From positions 1 through 64,000 of the forward strand of contig NZ_JAERMU010000007.1 of the NCBI RefSeq assembly GCF_016756775.1: a stretch of DNA of 64,000 nt, written 5' to 3'. Source of the stretch: Dryocola clanedunensis subsp. sulfonylureivorans (GTDB lineage Bacteria > Pseudomonadota > Gammaproteobacteria > Enterobacterales > Enterobacteriaceae). Every line of letters starts with the position of its first letter. Positions within the stretch are counted from its first letter, which is position 1. A model generated the notes under the pieces. It saw only the letters and a program-made list of their open reading frames with translations, did not search any database and was not told the origin of the DNA. This document shows, piece by piece, positions 27,131-37,003 of the stretch. The position numbers were made by a program, and so were the translations under genes.

Positions 27131-29099
27131 CAAAATCTCTTCTGTTTCGGGTTCGTCAGTGGGCGAGCAGGATGGACACCGCTCCATGCAGGAGGTTGCT
27201 ATGAGCTCCCAGGAAGCCAGCAAAATGCTGCGTACTTACAATATTGCCTGGTGGGGTAATAACTACTACGACGTCAACGAGCTGGGCCACATTACTGTCT
27301 GCCCGGATCCTGATGTTCCCGATGCGCGTGTTGACCTTGCCGAACTGGTGAAGGCCCGAGAAGCCCAGGGGCAACGTTTGCCGGCGCTGTTCTGCTTCCC
27401 GCAGATCCTCCAGCACCGCCTGCGTTCTATTAACGCCGCGTTTAAACGTGCTCGTGAATCCTACGGTTATAAAGGCGACTACTTCCTCGTTTATCCTATT
27501 AAGGTGAACCAGCACCGCCGCGTGATTGAATCCCTGATTCATTCCGGCGAGCCGTTGGGCCTGGAAGCTGGCTCTAAAGCAGAACTGATGGCCGTTCTGG
27601 CCCATGCGGGCATGACCCGTTCGGTGATTGTTTGTAACGGCTATAAAGATCGCGAGTACATCCGCCTGGCGCTGATCGGTGAGAAGATGGGCCACAAGGT
27701 TTATCTGGTCATTGAGAAAATGTCCGAGATCCGCATCGTGCTGGAAGAAGCTGAGCGCCTGAACGTGGTGCCGCGACTGGGCGTGCGTGCGCGCCTGGCT
27801 TCGCAGGGCTCCGGTAAATGGCAGTCTTCCGGCGGAGAGAAATCTAAATTTGGCCTGGCGGCGACGCAGGTTCTGCAGCTGGTAGAAATGCTGCGCGAAG
27901 CGGGGCGTATCGACAGCCTTCAACTGCTGCACTTCCACCTTGGTTCGCAGATGGCGAACATTCGCGACATCGCTACCGGCGTGCGTGAATCCGCTCGATT
28001 CTACGTTGAGCTGCACAAGATGGGCGTCAACATTGAATGCTTCGACGTGGGCGGCGGCCTGGGCGTGGACTATGAAGGGACACGCTCTCAATCCGATTGT
28101 TCAGTCAACTATGGCCTGAACGAATATGCGAACAACATCATCTGGGCGATTGGCGACGCGTGTGAAGAACATGGCCTGCCGCACCCGACGGTGATCACCG
28201 AGTCCGGTCGTGCGGTGACCGCTCACCACACTGTACTGGTGTCCAATATCATCGGCGTTGAGCGCAACGAATACACGGTTCCGGAAGCGCCAGCCGAAAA
28301 TGCTCCGCGTGCGCTACAGAGCATGTGGGAAACCTGGGGCGAAATGCACGAGCCGAACAACCGTCGCTCGCTGCGCGAATGGCTGCACGACAGCCAGATC
28401 GACCTGCACGATATCCACACCGGCTACGCATCAGGCGGTTATTCTCTGCAAGAGCGTGCCTGGGCGGAGCAGCTTTACCTGAGCATGTGTAACGAAATTC
28501 AGCGTCTACTTGACCCAAGCAACCGTGCGCACCGTCCGATCATCGACGAATTGCAGGAACGTATGGCGGATAAGATTTACGTCAACTTCTCGCTGTTCCA
28601 GTCCATGCCGGATGCCTGGGGCATCGACCAGCTGTTCCCTGTGCTGCCGCTGGAAGGTCTGGACCAGGTGCCTGAGCGCCGCGCTGTGCTGCTGGATATC
28701 ACCTGCGACTCCGATGGTGCTATCGATCATTACATCGACGGTGATGGTATCGCGACGACAATGCCAATGCCGGAGTACGATGCGGACAACCCGCCGCTGC
28801 TGGGCTTCTTTATGGTTGGGGCGTATCAGGAAATCCTCGGCAATATGCACAACCTGTTCGGCGATACCGAAGCGGTAGACGTGTTCGTCTTCCCTGACGG
28901 CAGCGTTGAGGTTGAGCTGTCCGACGAAGGCGATACCGTAGCGGATATGCTTCGCTACGTGCAGCTCGACCCGGACACGTTGCTGACACATTTCCGCGAT
29001 CAGGTGAAGCACACCGATCTGGATGCCGCGCTCCAGCAGCAGTTCCTCGAAGAGTTCGAGGCTGGTTTGTATGGCTATACTTATCTGGAAGATGAGTAG
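27123..29099 (+). CDS. speA: Biosynthetic arginine decarboxylase
   Basis: PLP enzyme that decarboxylates arginine to agmatine, feeding SpeB for putrescine synthesis. The 658-aa protein is nearly identical to E. coli SpeA: PLP lysine in [11 protein letters not shown] (about residue 126), [32 protein letters not shown] and the catalytic Cys in [11 protein letters not shown]. The start is at [10 protein letters not shown] by homology; an earlier in-frame Met adds ten residues. The N-terminus differs from K-12 up to [16 protein letters not shown]. Confidence 0.98.
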   Translation: MSDKISSVSGSSVGEQDGHRSMQEVAMSSQEASKMLRTYNIAWWGNNYYDVNELGHITVCPDPDVPDARVDLAELVKAREAQGQRLPALFCFPQILQHRLRSINAAFKRARESYGYKGDYFLVYPIKVNQHRRVIESLIHSGEPLGLEAGSKAELMAVLAHAGMTRSVIVCNGYKDREYIRLALIGEKMGHKVYLVIEKMSEIRIVLEEAERLNVVPRLGVRARLASQGSGKWQSSGGEKSKFGLAATQVLQLVEMLREAGRIDSLQLLHFHLGSQMANIRDIATGVRESARFYVELHKMGVNIECFDVGGGLGVDYEGTRSQSDCSVNYGLNEYANNIIWAIGDACEEHGLPHPTVITESGRAVTAHHTVLVSNIIGVERNEYTVPEAPAENAPRALQSMWETWGEMHEPNNRRSLREWLHDSQIDLHDIHTGYASGGYSLQERAWAEQLYLSMCNEIQRLLDPSNRAHRPIIDELQERMADKIYVNFSLFQSMPDAWGIDQLFPVLPLEGLDQVPERRAVLLDITCDSDGAIDHYIDGDGIATTMPMPEYDADNPPLLGFFMVGAYQEILGNMHNLFGDTEAVDVFVFPDGSVEVELSDEGDTVADMLRYVQLDPDTLLTHFRDQVKHTDLDAALQQQFLEEFEAGLYGYTYLEDE

Positions 29100-29120
29100 G
29101 GATTAACAGGTTCTGTTTTA

Positions 29121-29151
29121 TAGGGTGGATAAGCGAAGCGTTATCCACCGC
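29121..29151. repeat. REP-like unit after speA
   Basis: GGGTGGATAAGCG...CGTTATCCACC palindrome, 22 bases beyond the speA stop. Confidence 0.7.
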
Positions 29152-29278
29152 GTCTTTTAGTCTTAACGGCGGAGGGCACAGGCTATCCGCTCGACAATGT
29201 ATAAATTGCGCACTATTGAATCAGAATGAAATTGCGGGGATAATCCGCAGCAATAAGCAGTCTCGGTACTAATCCAGT

Positions 29279-29321
29279 CCCTTTCTCGTCGGGTTTAACG
29301 ACGCGAAAGGGATTTTTTTTT
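29279..29321 (+). terminator. Strong intrinsic terminator inside the speB leader (attenuator-like)
   Basis: CCCTTTC+CGTCG pairs with CGACG+GAAAGGG around a seven-base loop and is followed by A and nine T residues. The T-run ends only 31 bases before the speB ATG, and the remaining space holds little beyond the ribosome-binding site. Any promoter for speB must therefore lie upstream of the hairpin. This is the layout of a transcription attenuator, though an incomplete speA terminator is also possible. Confidence 0.75.
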
Positions 29322-29352
29322 GCAAATGACACCATCACCGTGAGGACAGACA

Positions 29353-30273
29353 ATGAGCACCTTAGGCCATCAGTACGATAACTCCCTGGTCTCCAACGCC
29401 TTTGGTTTTTTACGTTTTCCACTGAACTTCCAGCCGTACGACAGCGATGCAGACTGGGTTATCACCGGCGTTCCATTTGATGCGGCCACTTCTGGCCGTG
29501 CGGGCGGGCGTCACGGCCCGGCGGCTATTCGTCAGGTGTCCACTAACCTGGCCTGGGAAGGCAACCGCTTCCCGTGGAACTTCGATATGCGCGAACGTCT
29601 GAACGTCGTGGACTGCGGCGATCTGGTGTACGCCTTCGGCGACGCGCGTGACATGAGCGAGCGTCTGCAAGCCCACGCTGAAAAGCTGCTGGCAGCCGGT
29701 AAGCGCATGCTCTCTTTCGGTGGGGACCACTTCGTGACCCTGCCGCTGCTGCGCGCGCACGCTAAGCACTTCGGTAAAATGGCGCTGGTGCATTTCGATG
29801 CCCACACAGACACCTATGCGAACGGCTGCGAGTTCGACCACGGCACCATGTTTTATACTGCGCCGAACGAAGGTCTGATCGACCCGAACCACTCGGTGCA
29901 GATCGGTATCCGCACCGAGTTCGACAAAGATAATGGTTTCACCGTGCTGGACGCGGGCCAGGTTAATGACCGCAGCGTGGATGATATCCTGGCGCAGGTT
30001 AAGCAGATTGTTGGCGATATGCCGGTCTATCTGACCTTCGATATCGATTGTCTGGATCCGGCATTTGCGCCTGGCACCGGCACGCCGGTTATCGGTGGCC
30101 TGACGTCTGACCGTGCGCTGAAGCTGGTGCGTGGCCTGAAAGACCTGAACATTGTCGGGATGGACGTTGTGGAAGTGGCTCCGGCCTATGACCAGTCCGA
30201 AATCACCGCTCTGGCAGGCGCGACGCTGGCGCTGGAAATGCTGTATATTCAGGCCGCTAAGAAAGGCGAGTAA
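29353..30273 (+). CDS. speB: Agmatinase
   Basis: Mn2+-dependent ureohydrolase that converts agmatine to putrescine and urea. The 306-aa protein holds the family's metal ligands: [10 protein letters not shown] (His), HFDAHTDTY (Asp-His-Asp) and [19 protein letters not shown] (Asp-x-Asp). GAGGAC stands before ATG. It follows speA at a 253-bp distance with a REP unit and the attenuator-like hairpin between. Confidence 0.98.
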   Translation: MSTLGHQYDNSLVSNAFGFLRFPLNFQPYDSDADWVITGVPFDAATSGRAGGRHGPAAIRQVSTNLAWEGNRFPWNFDMRERLNVVDCGDLVYAFGDARDMSERLQAHAEKLLAAGKRMLSFGGDHFVTLPLLRAHAKHFGKMALVHFDAHTDTYANGCEFDHGTMFYTAPNEGLIDPNHSVQIGIRTEFDKDNGFTVLDAGQVNDRSVDDILAQVKQIVGDMPVYLTFDIDCLDPAFAPGTGTPVIGGLTSDRALKLVRGLKDLNIVGMDVVEVAPAYDQSEITALAGATLALEMLYIQAAKKGE

Positions 30274-30282
30274 TAAAGAGTA

Positions 30283-30363
30283 GTGTCGGATGGCGCATAC
30301 GCTTATCCGACCTACGCAAAGCTTATATAGGGTGGATACGTGTAAACGTTATCCACCCTTTTA
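30283..30363. terminator. REP unit and terminator-like hairpin between speB and loiP
   Basis: A REP-like palindrome at 30283-30316 (TCGGATGGCGCATACGCTTATCCGA) is followed by GGGTGGATA / TATCCACCC at 30330-30358, then TTTT. Convergent speB and loiP flank it, so it may end both transcripts. Confidence 0.65.
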
Positions 30364-30365
30364 GT

Positions 30366-31124
30366 TTACTTCAAACCATCCGCAGTCATGCGGTCGCGAA
30401 TATGCTGTGCACGCTCTGCGGAAGCAGGGTGGTCATCCAGCATTGAGCTTTGACGGCCTTCTTCCTGTTTTGCCAGTTTCTCGAAGCTGGTCGCCAGACC
30501 GATTGGGTTAATACCGCGTTTTCTCAGCAGGTCGTAAGAGTAGTCATCCGCTTCCGATTCCTGACGCTGGGAGAACTGAGCGTTCACCAGTTTCTCGCCC
30601 AGGTCACCCAACTGCGATTGTGACAGGCTGCCGACCACGCCACCCGCTGATGCAGCTGCAACGCGTGCTGCGTTGGTGCTCAGCGCAACCTGCATCCCTT
30701 TTTTCACGTGGCCCAGCGCAACGTGGCCCATTTCGTGGCCGATAACGGCTTCGACTTCGTTATCGTTCATCATGTCCATCAGACCGCTGTAAACGCGGAT
30801 ACAGCCGTTAGCCATAGCGAAGGCGTTGACGTCTTTGGTGACGTACACCTTGTAGTTCACCGGCATGCCGTTGATGTTGTCGCCCAGCGCACTGGAGATT
30901 TTCGTCAGGCGCTTAGCGTAATCACTGCTGGACGGGGCGATGGACGCTTTACTGTCCAGCTCGGCGCAGGATTTATCGCTCAGTTCTTTTACCTGTGCGT
31001 CGCTCAGCGTGTAGGCCTGGAAGACCTCCGCGCCAGAGGCCAGCAGACCGTTGGAGTCCATACCCTGACAGCCGCTCAGCAGCGTGGCGAGCGTCAGGCT
31101 TAACATAATAGGGCGCATCTTCAT
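30366..31124 (-). CDS. loiP: Outer-membrane M48 metalloprotease lipoprotein LoiP
   Basis: 252-aa lipoprotein peptidase. The lipoprotein signal is MKMRPIMLSLTLATLLSGC with lipobox LSGC. The M48 zinc motif HEMGH is within AVIGHEMGHVALGHVKKG (about 128-145), and the third ligand Glu is in QRQESEADDYSYDLL. In E. coli it is made at low osmolarity and depends on BepA. I use ATG 31124, seven bases after AGGAAG, rather than the TTG two codons upstream. Confidence 0.95.
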   Translation of the reverse strand: MKMRPIMLSLTLATLLSGCQGMDSNGLLASGAEVFQAYTLSDAQVKELSDKSCAELDSKASIAPSSSDYAKRLTKISSALGDNINGMPVNYKVYVTKDVNAFAMANGCIRVYSGLMDMMNDNEVEAVIGHEMGHVALGHVKKGMQVALSTNAARVAAASAGGVVGSLSQSQLGDLGEKLVNAQFSQRQESEADDYSYDLLRKRGINPIGLATSFEKLAKQEEGRQSSMLDDHPASAERAQHIRDRMTADGLK

Positions 31125-31403
31125 GGCCAATCTTCCTTTATTAGTTTCAACAGCCTTAAGGCGAATGCGTGCCAGAATTGGCGACGCTTAAGCCATTATA
31201 AAGAAGATTACCGGACGTGGGCAGCAACTTGCGTAACATGCGAGCGGGATCCAGAGATTTCTTACCTGGACAAAAGGATGCTCCATGTACATGACTCACC
31301 GCATACGGTACATTGTTGGGACTTTTTCGGGCGTAGCCCATAACGCTTAGTAGTCAAGTCGTAAAACAAGGCGTGACCTTCAACCATCCGATCTGGAGTG
31401 AAA

Positions 31404-33395
31404 ATGTCCTCTCGTAAAGAGCTTGCCAATGCTATTCGTGCACTCAGCATGGACGCAGTACAGAAAGCCAAATCCGGTCACCCGGGTGCCCCTATGGGTA
31501 TGGCTGATATTGCCGAAGTCCTGTGGCGTGATTTCCTGAACCATAACCCGCAGAATCCGGCCTGGGCTGACCGCGACCGCTTCGTGCTGTCCAACGGCCA
31601 CGGCTCCATGCTGATTTACAGTCTGCTGCACCTCACCGGTTATGACCTGCCGATTGAAGAGCTGAAAAACTTCCGTCAGCTACACTCTAAAACTCCGGGC
31701 CACCCGGAAGTGGGCTACACCGCAGGTGTTGAAACCACGACGGGTCCGCTGGGTCAGGGTGTGGCGAATGCAGTAGGTATGGCGATTGCTGAACGTACTA
31801 TGGCGGCACAGTTCAACCGTCCTGGACACGACATTGTGGACCACTTCACCTATACGTTCCTGGGTGACGGCTGCATGATGGAAGGTATCTCCCACGAAGT
31901 CTGTTCGCTGGCGGGTACTCTGGGCCTGGGTAAACTGGTTGCGTTCTACGATGACAACGGTATCTCCATCGACGGCCATGTTGAAGGTTGGTTCACCGAT
32001 GATACCGCTAAACGCTTTGAAGCCTACGGCTGGCACGTGGTGCGCGGTGTAGACGGTCACGACGCAGACGCTATCAAGCGTGCTGTTGAAGAAGCGAAAG
32101 CGGTTACAGATAAACCTTCCCTGCTGATGTGCAAAACCATCATCGGTTTCGGTTCACCAAACAAAGCGGGCACGCACGATTCCCACGGCGCACCTTTAGG
32201 TGACGCTGAAATCGCGCTGACCCGTGAACAGCTTGGCTGGAAACACGCTCCGTTTGAAATCCCGTCTGAGATTTACGCTCAGTGGGATGCAAAAGAAGCA
32301 GGCCAGGCGAAAGAAGCCGCGTGGAACGAGAAGTTTGCCGCCTACGCGAAAGCCTTCCCGCAGGAAGCCGCTGAGTTTACCCGTCGTATGAAAGGCGACA
32401 TGCCGGCTGATTTCGCCGCCAAAGCGCAGGAGTTCATCAAGAACCTGCAGGCTAACCCGGCTAAAATTGCCAGCCGTAAAGCGTCCCAGAACACCATCGA
32501 AGCTTTCGGCCATCTGCTGCCAGAATTCCTCGGCGGTTCCGCGGACCTCGCTCCTTCTAACCTGACCATCTGGTCTGGCTCTAAAGCGATTAACGAAGAC
32601 AAAGCCGGTAACTACATCCATTACGGTGTTCGTGAATTCGGTATGACGGCGATTGCCAACGGTATCGCGTTGCACGGTGGTTTCCTGCCGTACACCTCTA
32701 CCTTCCTGATGTTCGTGGAATATGCGCGTAACGCGGTGCGTATGGCCGCTCTGATGAAGCAGCGTCATGTCATGGTCTACACCCACGACTCCATCGGTCT
32801 GGGCGAAGATGGCCCGACTCACCAGCCTGTAGAGCAGCTTGCTGCCCTGCGCGTGACGCCAAACATGAGCACATGGCGTCCGTGTGACCAGGTGGAATCT
32901 GCGGTGGCGTGGAAATACGCTGTAGAACGTCATGACGGCCCGACCGCGCTGATCTTCTCCCGCCAGAATCTGGCGCAGCAGGATCGTACCGAGCAGCAGC
33001 TGGCGGATATCGCCCGCGGCGCGTACATCCTGAAAGATTGTGCAGGCCAGCCTGAACTGATTCTGATCGCTACCGGTTCCGAAGTTGAACTGGCCGTTGC
33101 GGCCTGGGACCAGCTGTCAGCGGAAGGCATCAAGGCACGCGTGGTATCCATGCCGTCTACCGATGCGTTCGACAAGCAGGATGCAGCGTACCGTGAAGCA
33201 ATTCTGCCGAAAGCGGTTGCCGCTCGTGTTGCTGTAGAAGCAAGCATCGCAGACTACTGGTACAAGTATGTTGGCCTGAACGGCGCGGTAGTGGGTATGA
33301 CCACCTTCGGTGAGTCTGCGCCAGCCGAGCAGCTGTTCGAAGAGTTTGGTTTCACCGTGGAGAACGTGGTGAAGCAGGCTAAAGCAGTTCTGTAA
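31404..33395 (+). CDS. tktA: Transketolase 1
   Basis: ThDP enzyme of the non-oxidative pentose phosphate pathway that moves two-carbon units between sugar phosphates. The 663-aa protein matches E. coli Tkt[19 protein letters not shown], the ThDP motif [13 protein letters not shown]...[12 protein letters not shown] (about 154-190), [12 protein letters not shown]-type centre and [19 protein letters not shown]. The start is ATG 31404 behind GGAG; the GTG two codons before it lacks spacing. Confidence 0.98.
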   Translation: MSSRKELANAIRALSMDAVQKAKSGHPGAPMGMADIAEVLWRDFLNHNPQNPAWADRDRFVLSNGHGSMLIYSLLHLTGYDLPIEELKNFRQLHSKTPGHPEVGYTAGVETTTGPLGQGVANAVGMAIAERTMAAQFNRPGHDIVDHFTYTFLGDGCMMEGISHEVCSLAGTLGLGKLVAFYDDNGISIDGHVEGWFTDDTAKRFEAYGWHVVRGVDGHDADAIKRAVEEAKAVTDKPSLLMCKTIIGFGSPNKAGTHDSHGAPLGDAEIALTREQLGWKHAPFEIPSEIYAQWDAKEAGQAKEAAWNEKFAAYAKAFPQEAAEFTRRMKGDMPADFAAKAQEFIKNLQANPAKIASRKASQNTIEAFGHLLPEFLGGSADLAPSNLTIWSGSKAINEDKAGNYIHYGVREFGMTAIANGIALHGGFLPYTSTFLMFVEYARNAVRMAALMKQRHVMVYTHDSIGLGEDGPTHQPVEQLAALRVTPNMSTWRPCDQVESAVAWKYAVERHDGPTALIFSRQNLAQQDRTEQQLADIARGAYILKDCAGQPELILIATGSEVELAVAAWDQLSAEGIKARVVSMPSTDAFDKQDAAYREAILPKAVAARVAVEASIADYWYKYVGLNGAVVGMTTFGESAPAEQLFEEFGFTVENVVKQAKAVL

Positions 33396-33414
33396 TTTCT
33401 GAGCTGGACTTATC

Positions 33415-33441
33415 TGACGGGCCGCATTCGCGGCCCGTTTT
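33415..33441 (+). terminator. tktA terminator, first copy
   Basis: ACGGGCCGC / GCGGCCCGT stem with loop ATTC, then TTT. It begins 20 bases after the tktA stop. The same 27 bases recur exactly at 33578-33604. Confidence 0.8.
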
Positions 33442-33450
33442 GTTGCGGGC

Positions 33451-33482
33451 AAAGAAGGAAAAAGCGTGGTTTTTCCTTCTTT
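33451..33482. terminator. Perfect 13-bp hairpin between the two tktA terminator copies
   Basis: AAAGAAGGAAAAA and TTTTTCCTTCTTT pair without a mismatch across a GCGTGG loop. The A/T-rich arms supply a T-run on both strands, so it can act as a bidirectional terminator. Confidence 0.65.
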
Positions 33483-33577
33483 GTGATAAGTTGCCGAAAA
33501 TCAACAAATTGATTTTCCTTGTTATTTAGTTGGTGCGAGATCTGAGTTACTCAAACGTTCAGGGTTTGCCATCAACT

Positions 33578-33608
33578 TGACGGGCCGCATTCGCGGCCCG
33601 TTTTTTTT
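33578..33608 (+). terminator. tktA terminator, second copy
   Basis: Exact copy of the 33415-33441 hairpin, here with a longer T-run (TTTTTTTTT). It abuts the stop codon of the convergent efflux permease gene. Confidence 0.8.
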
Positions 33609-35133
33609 ACGCCGTTTTCGGCTGTGGCTTAGAAAAGAGCAGGATCAGCGGCAGCAAAATAAAGCACAGGAACATCATCAGGCGGAAGTCCTGATAATAG
33701 GCCATGGTGGTGGCCTGACGGGTGACTTCGCCATTGACCGCCAGCAGCCCGCCGAGGCTATGAATGTTCCACATGCCGTGCTGCATATCGTTCTGTAGCG
33801 CTTTGTTAAACGGATTAATAAAGCTCGAAAACACCGCGTGGTTGCGCTGGCTCTGCTGGGCCAGATAGGTTGTCATCACCGAAATGCCAATACTGCTGCC
33901 GATGTTGCGGATCAGGCTATAGAGAGACGTTCCCTCGGTGCGGTACTTTTGCGGCAGGGTCGAGAACGTCAGCGTCGAAAGCGGTACAAAGGTTAAGCCC
34001 ATCCCCACCCCCTGCACGATCCCGGTACTGATAATGTCCCATTTGCTTATCGACATATCGAAGTGGGTCATTTGCCACAATGAAAGCGCCATGATGAGCA
34101 CCCCGGCCGCAATGAGGTAGCGCATATCGACTTTACCGGCAACGCGTCCGACCAGCATCATGCTGAACATAGTCCCGAAGCCGCGCGGCGTCATCAGCAA
34201 CCCGACATCAATAACCGGATAGTTCATCAGCCCCTGAAGCAACGGAGGGAGCAGGGCCATCGTTGCCATCAGGACTGTCCCCATCATGAAGCTGAACAGC
34301 AGGCCAACGATAAAGTTCTTATCTCTAAATATCTGTGGGTCGATAAAGGGTCGTTTGCCCGTCATGATATGGGCGATAAACAGATAAAACGCTGTGCCCG
34401 CCAGGATCGCTTCAATAATGATTTCACCGCTGGCAAACCACTCTTTCGACTGCCCGCGGTCGAGGAACAGCTGCAGGCTGCCAATGGCAATACTAAGCAG
34501 GAAGAAGCCCGCTAAATCAAATTTTCGCTTTGCGTCTAGCTTCGTTTCAACCACGAAGGTGACGATGCCCAGCCAGGCCAGGATGCCAAAGGGGATATTG
34601 ATATAGAACACCCAGCGCCAGCTGTAGTATTCCGTCAGCCAGCCGCCGAGAGAAGGCCCCAGAATGGGCCCCACCATGACGCCCAGCCCCCACATTGCCA
34701 TTGCCGAACCATGTTTGGCCGGTGGCCAGGTATCCAGCAGGACAGATTGTGAGAGCGGGACCAGGCTTGCACCAAAAATACCCTGCAACAAACGAAAAGC
34801 GACAATTTGATCGAGTGATTGCGCGGCGCCGCACAGCATTGAGGCGACGGTAAAGCCCACCACCGAATAGCTGAAGAGACGTTTACGGCCAATTTTTGCC
34901 GCGACGAAGCCCGTGAGCGGCATGGCGATGGCTGCCGCTACGATGTAAGAGGTCAGCACCCAGGAGGTCTGGTCCTGCGTCGCTCCCATTGCGCCCTGCA
35001 TGTGGGGCAAGGCAACGTTCGCAATGGTGGTATCCAGCGCCTGCATGATGGTCGCCAGCATTACCGATAACGTGATCAGTATCCGGCGGTTCTGCGTTGT
35101 GCTGTCAGCAGGCAATGTCATGGTATCTGACAT
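33607..35133 (-). CDS. DHA2-family (EmrB-type) drug efflux MFS permease
   Basis: 508-aa, 14-helix proton antiporter. Motifs are LATIMQALDTTIANVALPHMQGAMG in TM1 (motif D1 LDxTIANVALP), GRKRLFSYSV (motif A), LLQGIFGASLVPLSQSVLLD and GPILGPSLGGWLTEYYSWRWVFYINIPFG (motif C). It pairs with the HlyD-family protein 12 bases upstream to form an EmrAB-TolC-like tripartite pump. It is not the emrB of the K-12 emrRAB locus, which lies elsewhere, and its substrate is unknown. Confidence 0.92.
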   Translation of the reverse strand: MSDTMTLPADSTTQNRRILITLSVMLATIMQALDTTIANVALPHMQGAMGATQDQTSWVLTSYIVAAAIAMPLTGFVAAKIGRKRLFSYSVVGFTVASMLCGAAQSLDQIVAFRLLQGIFGASLVPLSQSVLLDTWPPAKHGSAMAMWGLGVMVGPILGPSLGGWLTEYYSWRWVFYINIPFGILAWLGIVTFVVETKLDAKRKFDLAGFFLLSIAIGSLQLFLDRGQSKEWFASGEIIIEAILAGTAFYLFIAHIMTGKRPFIDPQIFRDKNFIVGLLFSFMMGTVLMATMALLPPLLQGLMNYPVIDVGLLMTPRGFGTMFSMMLVGRVAGKVDMRYLIAAGVLIMALSLWQMTHFDMSISKWDIISTGIVQGVGMGLTFVPLSTLTFSTLPQKYRTEGTSLYSLIRNIGSSIGISVMTTYLAQQSQRNHAVFSSFINPFNKALQNDMQHGMWNIHSLGGLLAVNGEVTRQATTMAYYQDFRLMMFLCFILLPLILLFSKPQPKTA

Positions 35134-35145
35134 AATCAGCCTCCT

Positions 35146-36162
35146 TTAGAGTGCGAGATGGCGGGTGTGGTGGGTATCAACACTGATATCGGCGCTTAGC
35201 CCGGCGCGCAGCTGTGGCATATTGCTGGCGGTTTCTACGCTAATGCGGACTGGTACTCGCTGGGTTACTTTTACCCAGTTGCCGGTGGCATTCTCTGCCG
35301 GAATAACCGAGTACTCTGCACCCGTTGCGGGACTGATGCTGACCACTTTGCCGTGCCAGGTCACGCCAGGGGCGTAATCCACTTCAATGTCAGCGGTCTG
35401 ATTCACGCGGATATTGGTCAGATCTTTCTCGGTAAAATTCGCTTCGACATACAGGTTATGGTCAGAAACCAGCAGCATGGCCGTGGTGCCGTCCTGAACG
35501 TATTCGCCGCGATGAATGACTTTTGTGATCGTGCCTGAAGTCGGTGCGTATTCATTGACGTGCGCAAGATTGTTCTGCGCGGTCTTAAGCGTAGCCAGCG
35601 CTTTCTTATAGCGCGGGTGCTGTTCAACGGGCCCCGCAATATCTCCGCCAAAACTGTCGACCACTTCATCGAGCTGTTTTTTCAGCATATTAACTTCCAG
35701 CGCCATCAGCAGCGTTTTCTGGTGGGCGGCGTCAAGTTCGGTCGCTGAGACATAGCCTTTACCGCTTAGGCTGCGTTCGCGGCCTTCCTGACGGGCAGCA
35801 AAGGCATACTGACTTTGTGACACCTTGATGTTCGCGAGCTTGCTCTGGTATTGAGACTTGATCGTTTTCAGATCGATCACGGTATTATTCAGATCGGACT
35901 GCGCCTGTTCTACGGCCAGTTTGAAAGGCCTGGGATCGACGCTAAACAGCAGATCGCCTTTCTTCACGTGCTGGTTTTCAACGACAGGTACGCTAACCAC
36001 GCGGCCGTCTACTTCAGCGCTGATGCTGGTTTTATCCGCCTTCACGTAGGCATTATCCGTTTCGATATAACGACCACCATGCAGCCAGACAGCGGCACCG
36101 GCGACGGCAAAAACGGCAGGAATGGCCAGCAATAGAATCAAACGAAGTTTTTTTCTGTTCAT
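35146..36162 (-). CDS. HlyD-family (EmrA-type) membrane fusion protein
   Basis: 338-aa periplasmic adaptor. A single N-terminal membrane anchor (LILLLAIPAVFAVAGAAVWL, about 8-27) is followed by a beta-barrel/lipoyl half-motif (RYIETDNAYVKADKTSISAEVDGRV), a coiled-coil hairpin (about 85-180) and the second lipoyl half (APTSGTITKVI). The start was set at MNRKKLRL; upstream in-frame residues overlap the marR 3' end and lack a signal anchor. No clear Shine-Dalgarno is seen, which fits coupling to marR. Confidence 0.9.
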   Translation of the reverse strand: MNRKKLRLILLLAIPAVFAVAGAAVWLHGGRYIETDNAYVKADKTSISAEVDGRVVSVPVVENQHVKKGDLLFSVDPRPFKLAVEQAQSDLNNTVIDLKTIKSQYQSKLANIKVSQSQYAFAARQEGRERSLSGKGYVSATELDAAHQKTLLMALEVNMLKKQLDEVVDSFGGDIAGPVEQHPRYKKALATLKTAQNNLAHVNEYAPTSGTITKVIHRGEYVQDGTTAMLLVSDHNLYVEANFTEKDLTNIRVNQTADIEVDYAPGVTWHGKVVSISPATGAEYSVIPAENATGNWVKVTQRVPVRISVETASNMPQLRAGLSADISVDTHHTRHLAL

Positions 36163-36208
36163 GGGGGATACTCTTGGTTGTGCGCGCCAGCTAAAGGGCG
36201 CGACAGTG

Positions 36209-36646
36209 TTAATTCTGGCGATGCTTGATGGCGGACAGGTTGTTACGTACCTCTTCAAGTGCCTGGATAAAGTCTTCGAGTTTTTCCGGTCCAAAAGTCT
36301 TGAGCACTTCGTGCCACAGCGTTTCGCTTTCCTGTTCAATTTTGGCAAGTTGCTGATGAGCGGCAGGGCGTAAATACAAAAGGAATGCCCGGCGATCGCT
36401 GGTGTCCTGACGGCGCTCTATCAAATCAAGTTCGACAAGCTGATCGACAACCCTCATGACGCTCATCGGCGTAAGCTCCATCAGTTCAGCGAGTTCAACC
36501 TGGCGAATGCCTTCACGGATGGCCAGCAGGCCAATGGCGCGGCCCTGAGATTGACTCAATTGCTTGTCGGTACGGCGCTGGAAGAAGATTTGCCGCGCCA
36601 GTCGTGAGATGTCGGTTATCAAGTAACCAGCAGGAAGATAGGTCAT
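36209..36646 (-). CDS. MarR-family transcriptional regulator of the efflux operon
   Basis: 145-aa winged-helix repressor. The DNA-recognition region is about residues 45-90 (RQVELAELMELTPMSVMRVVDQLVELDLIERRQDTSDRRAFLLYL) with the wing motif DRRA. It is the first gene of the marR-emrA-emrB-type operon and probably represses it until an effector binds. The operon stands between tktA and epd, which have other neighbours in K-12. Confidence 0.9.
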   Translation of the reverse strand: MTYLPAGYLITDISRLARQIFFQRRTDKQLSQSQGRAIGLLAIREGIRQVELAELMELTPMSVMRVVDQLVELDLIERRQDTSDRRAFLLYLRPAAHQQLAKIEQESETLWHEVLKTFGPEKLEDFIQALEEVRNNLSAIKHRQN

Positions 36647-36794
36647 TACACCACCTGTAAGCTTTATTGTTGAGGTGGTTATAGTAACGCATGAGTATTA
36701 TAATTATGGTTATTATGTTGTTTATAATTAAACTTGCCGTTAATATTTTTGGGGCCAGGATTATTCCATCTCCACCCATGACTGGCCGGTAAAG

Positions 36795-36810
36795 TGTGAT
36801 ACAGATCAGA
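36795..36810. promoter_or_regulatory. CRP-like site upstream of epd
   Basis: TGTGA-TACAGA-TCAGA matches nine of ten half-site positions of the CRP consensus. It lies 194 bases from the epd start; E. coli epd is CRP-activated from its upstream promoter. The 357-bp marR-epd gap otherwise holds A/T-rich sequence and the Cra site. Confidence 0.6.
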
Positions 36811-36869
36811 TAAATGTGCTTCCTGGCAGGGCTTGCATTCCTTTTATTCCAGCTTTCACCTACCATAGC

Positions 36870-36881
36870 TGAAGCGTTTCA
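36870..36881. promoter_or_regulatory. Cra (FruR) operator upstream of epd
   Basis: TGAAGCGTTTCA fits the Cra consensus TGAANCGNTTCA at every fixed position. It lies 123 bases before epd. Cra is known to control the epd-pgk-fbaA operon in E. coli, repressing glycolytic genes when fructose phosphates are low. Confidence 0.75.
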
Positions 36882-37003
36882 GTCGATAATGTGTTCGACA
36901 ATTAAGCAATCAATTGCAGTTTCGTGAGTGCGAGGATTCCCCTGAGCGGGCGGCTGGATTACTCTGTCAGCCACTTCGATTCAGGGATTCTGGCAGGAGA
37001 GAT

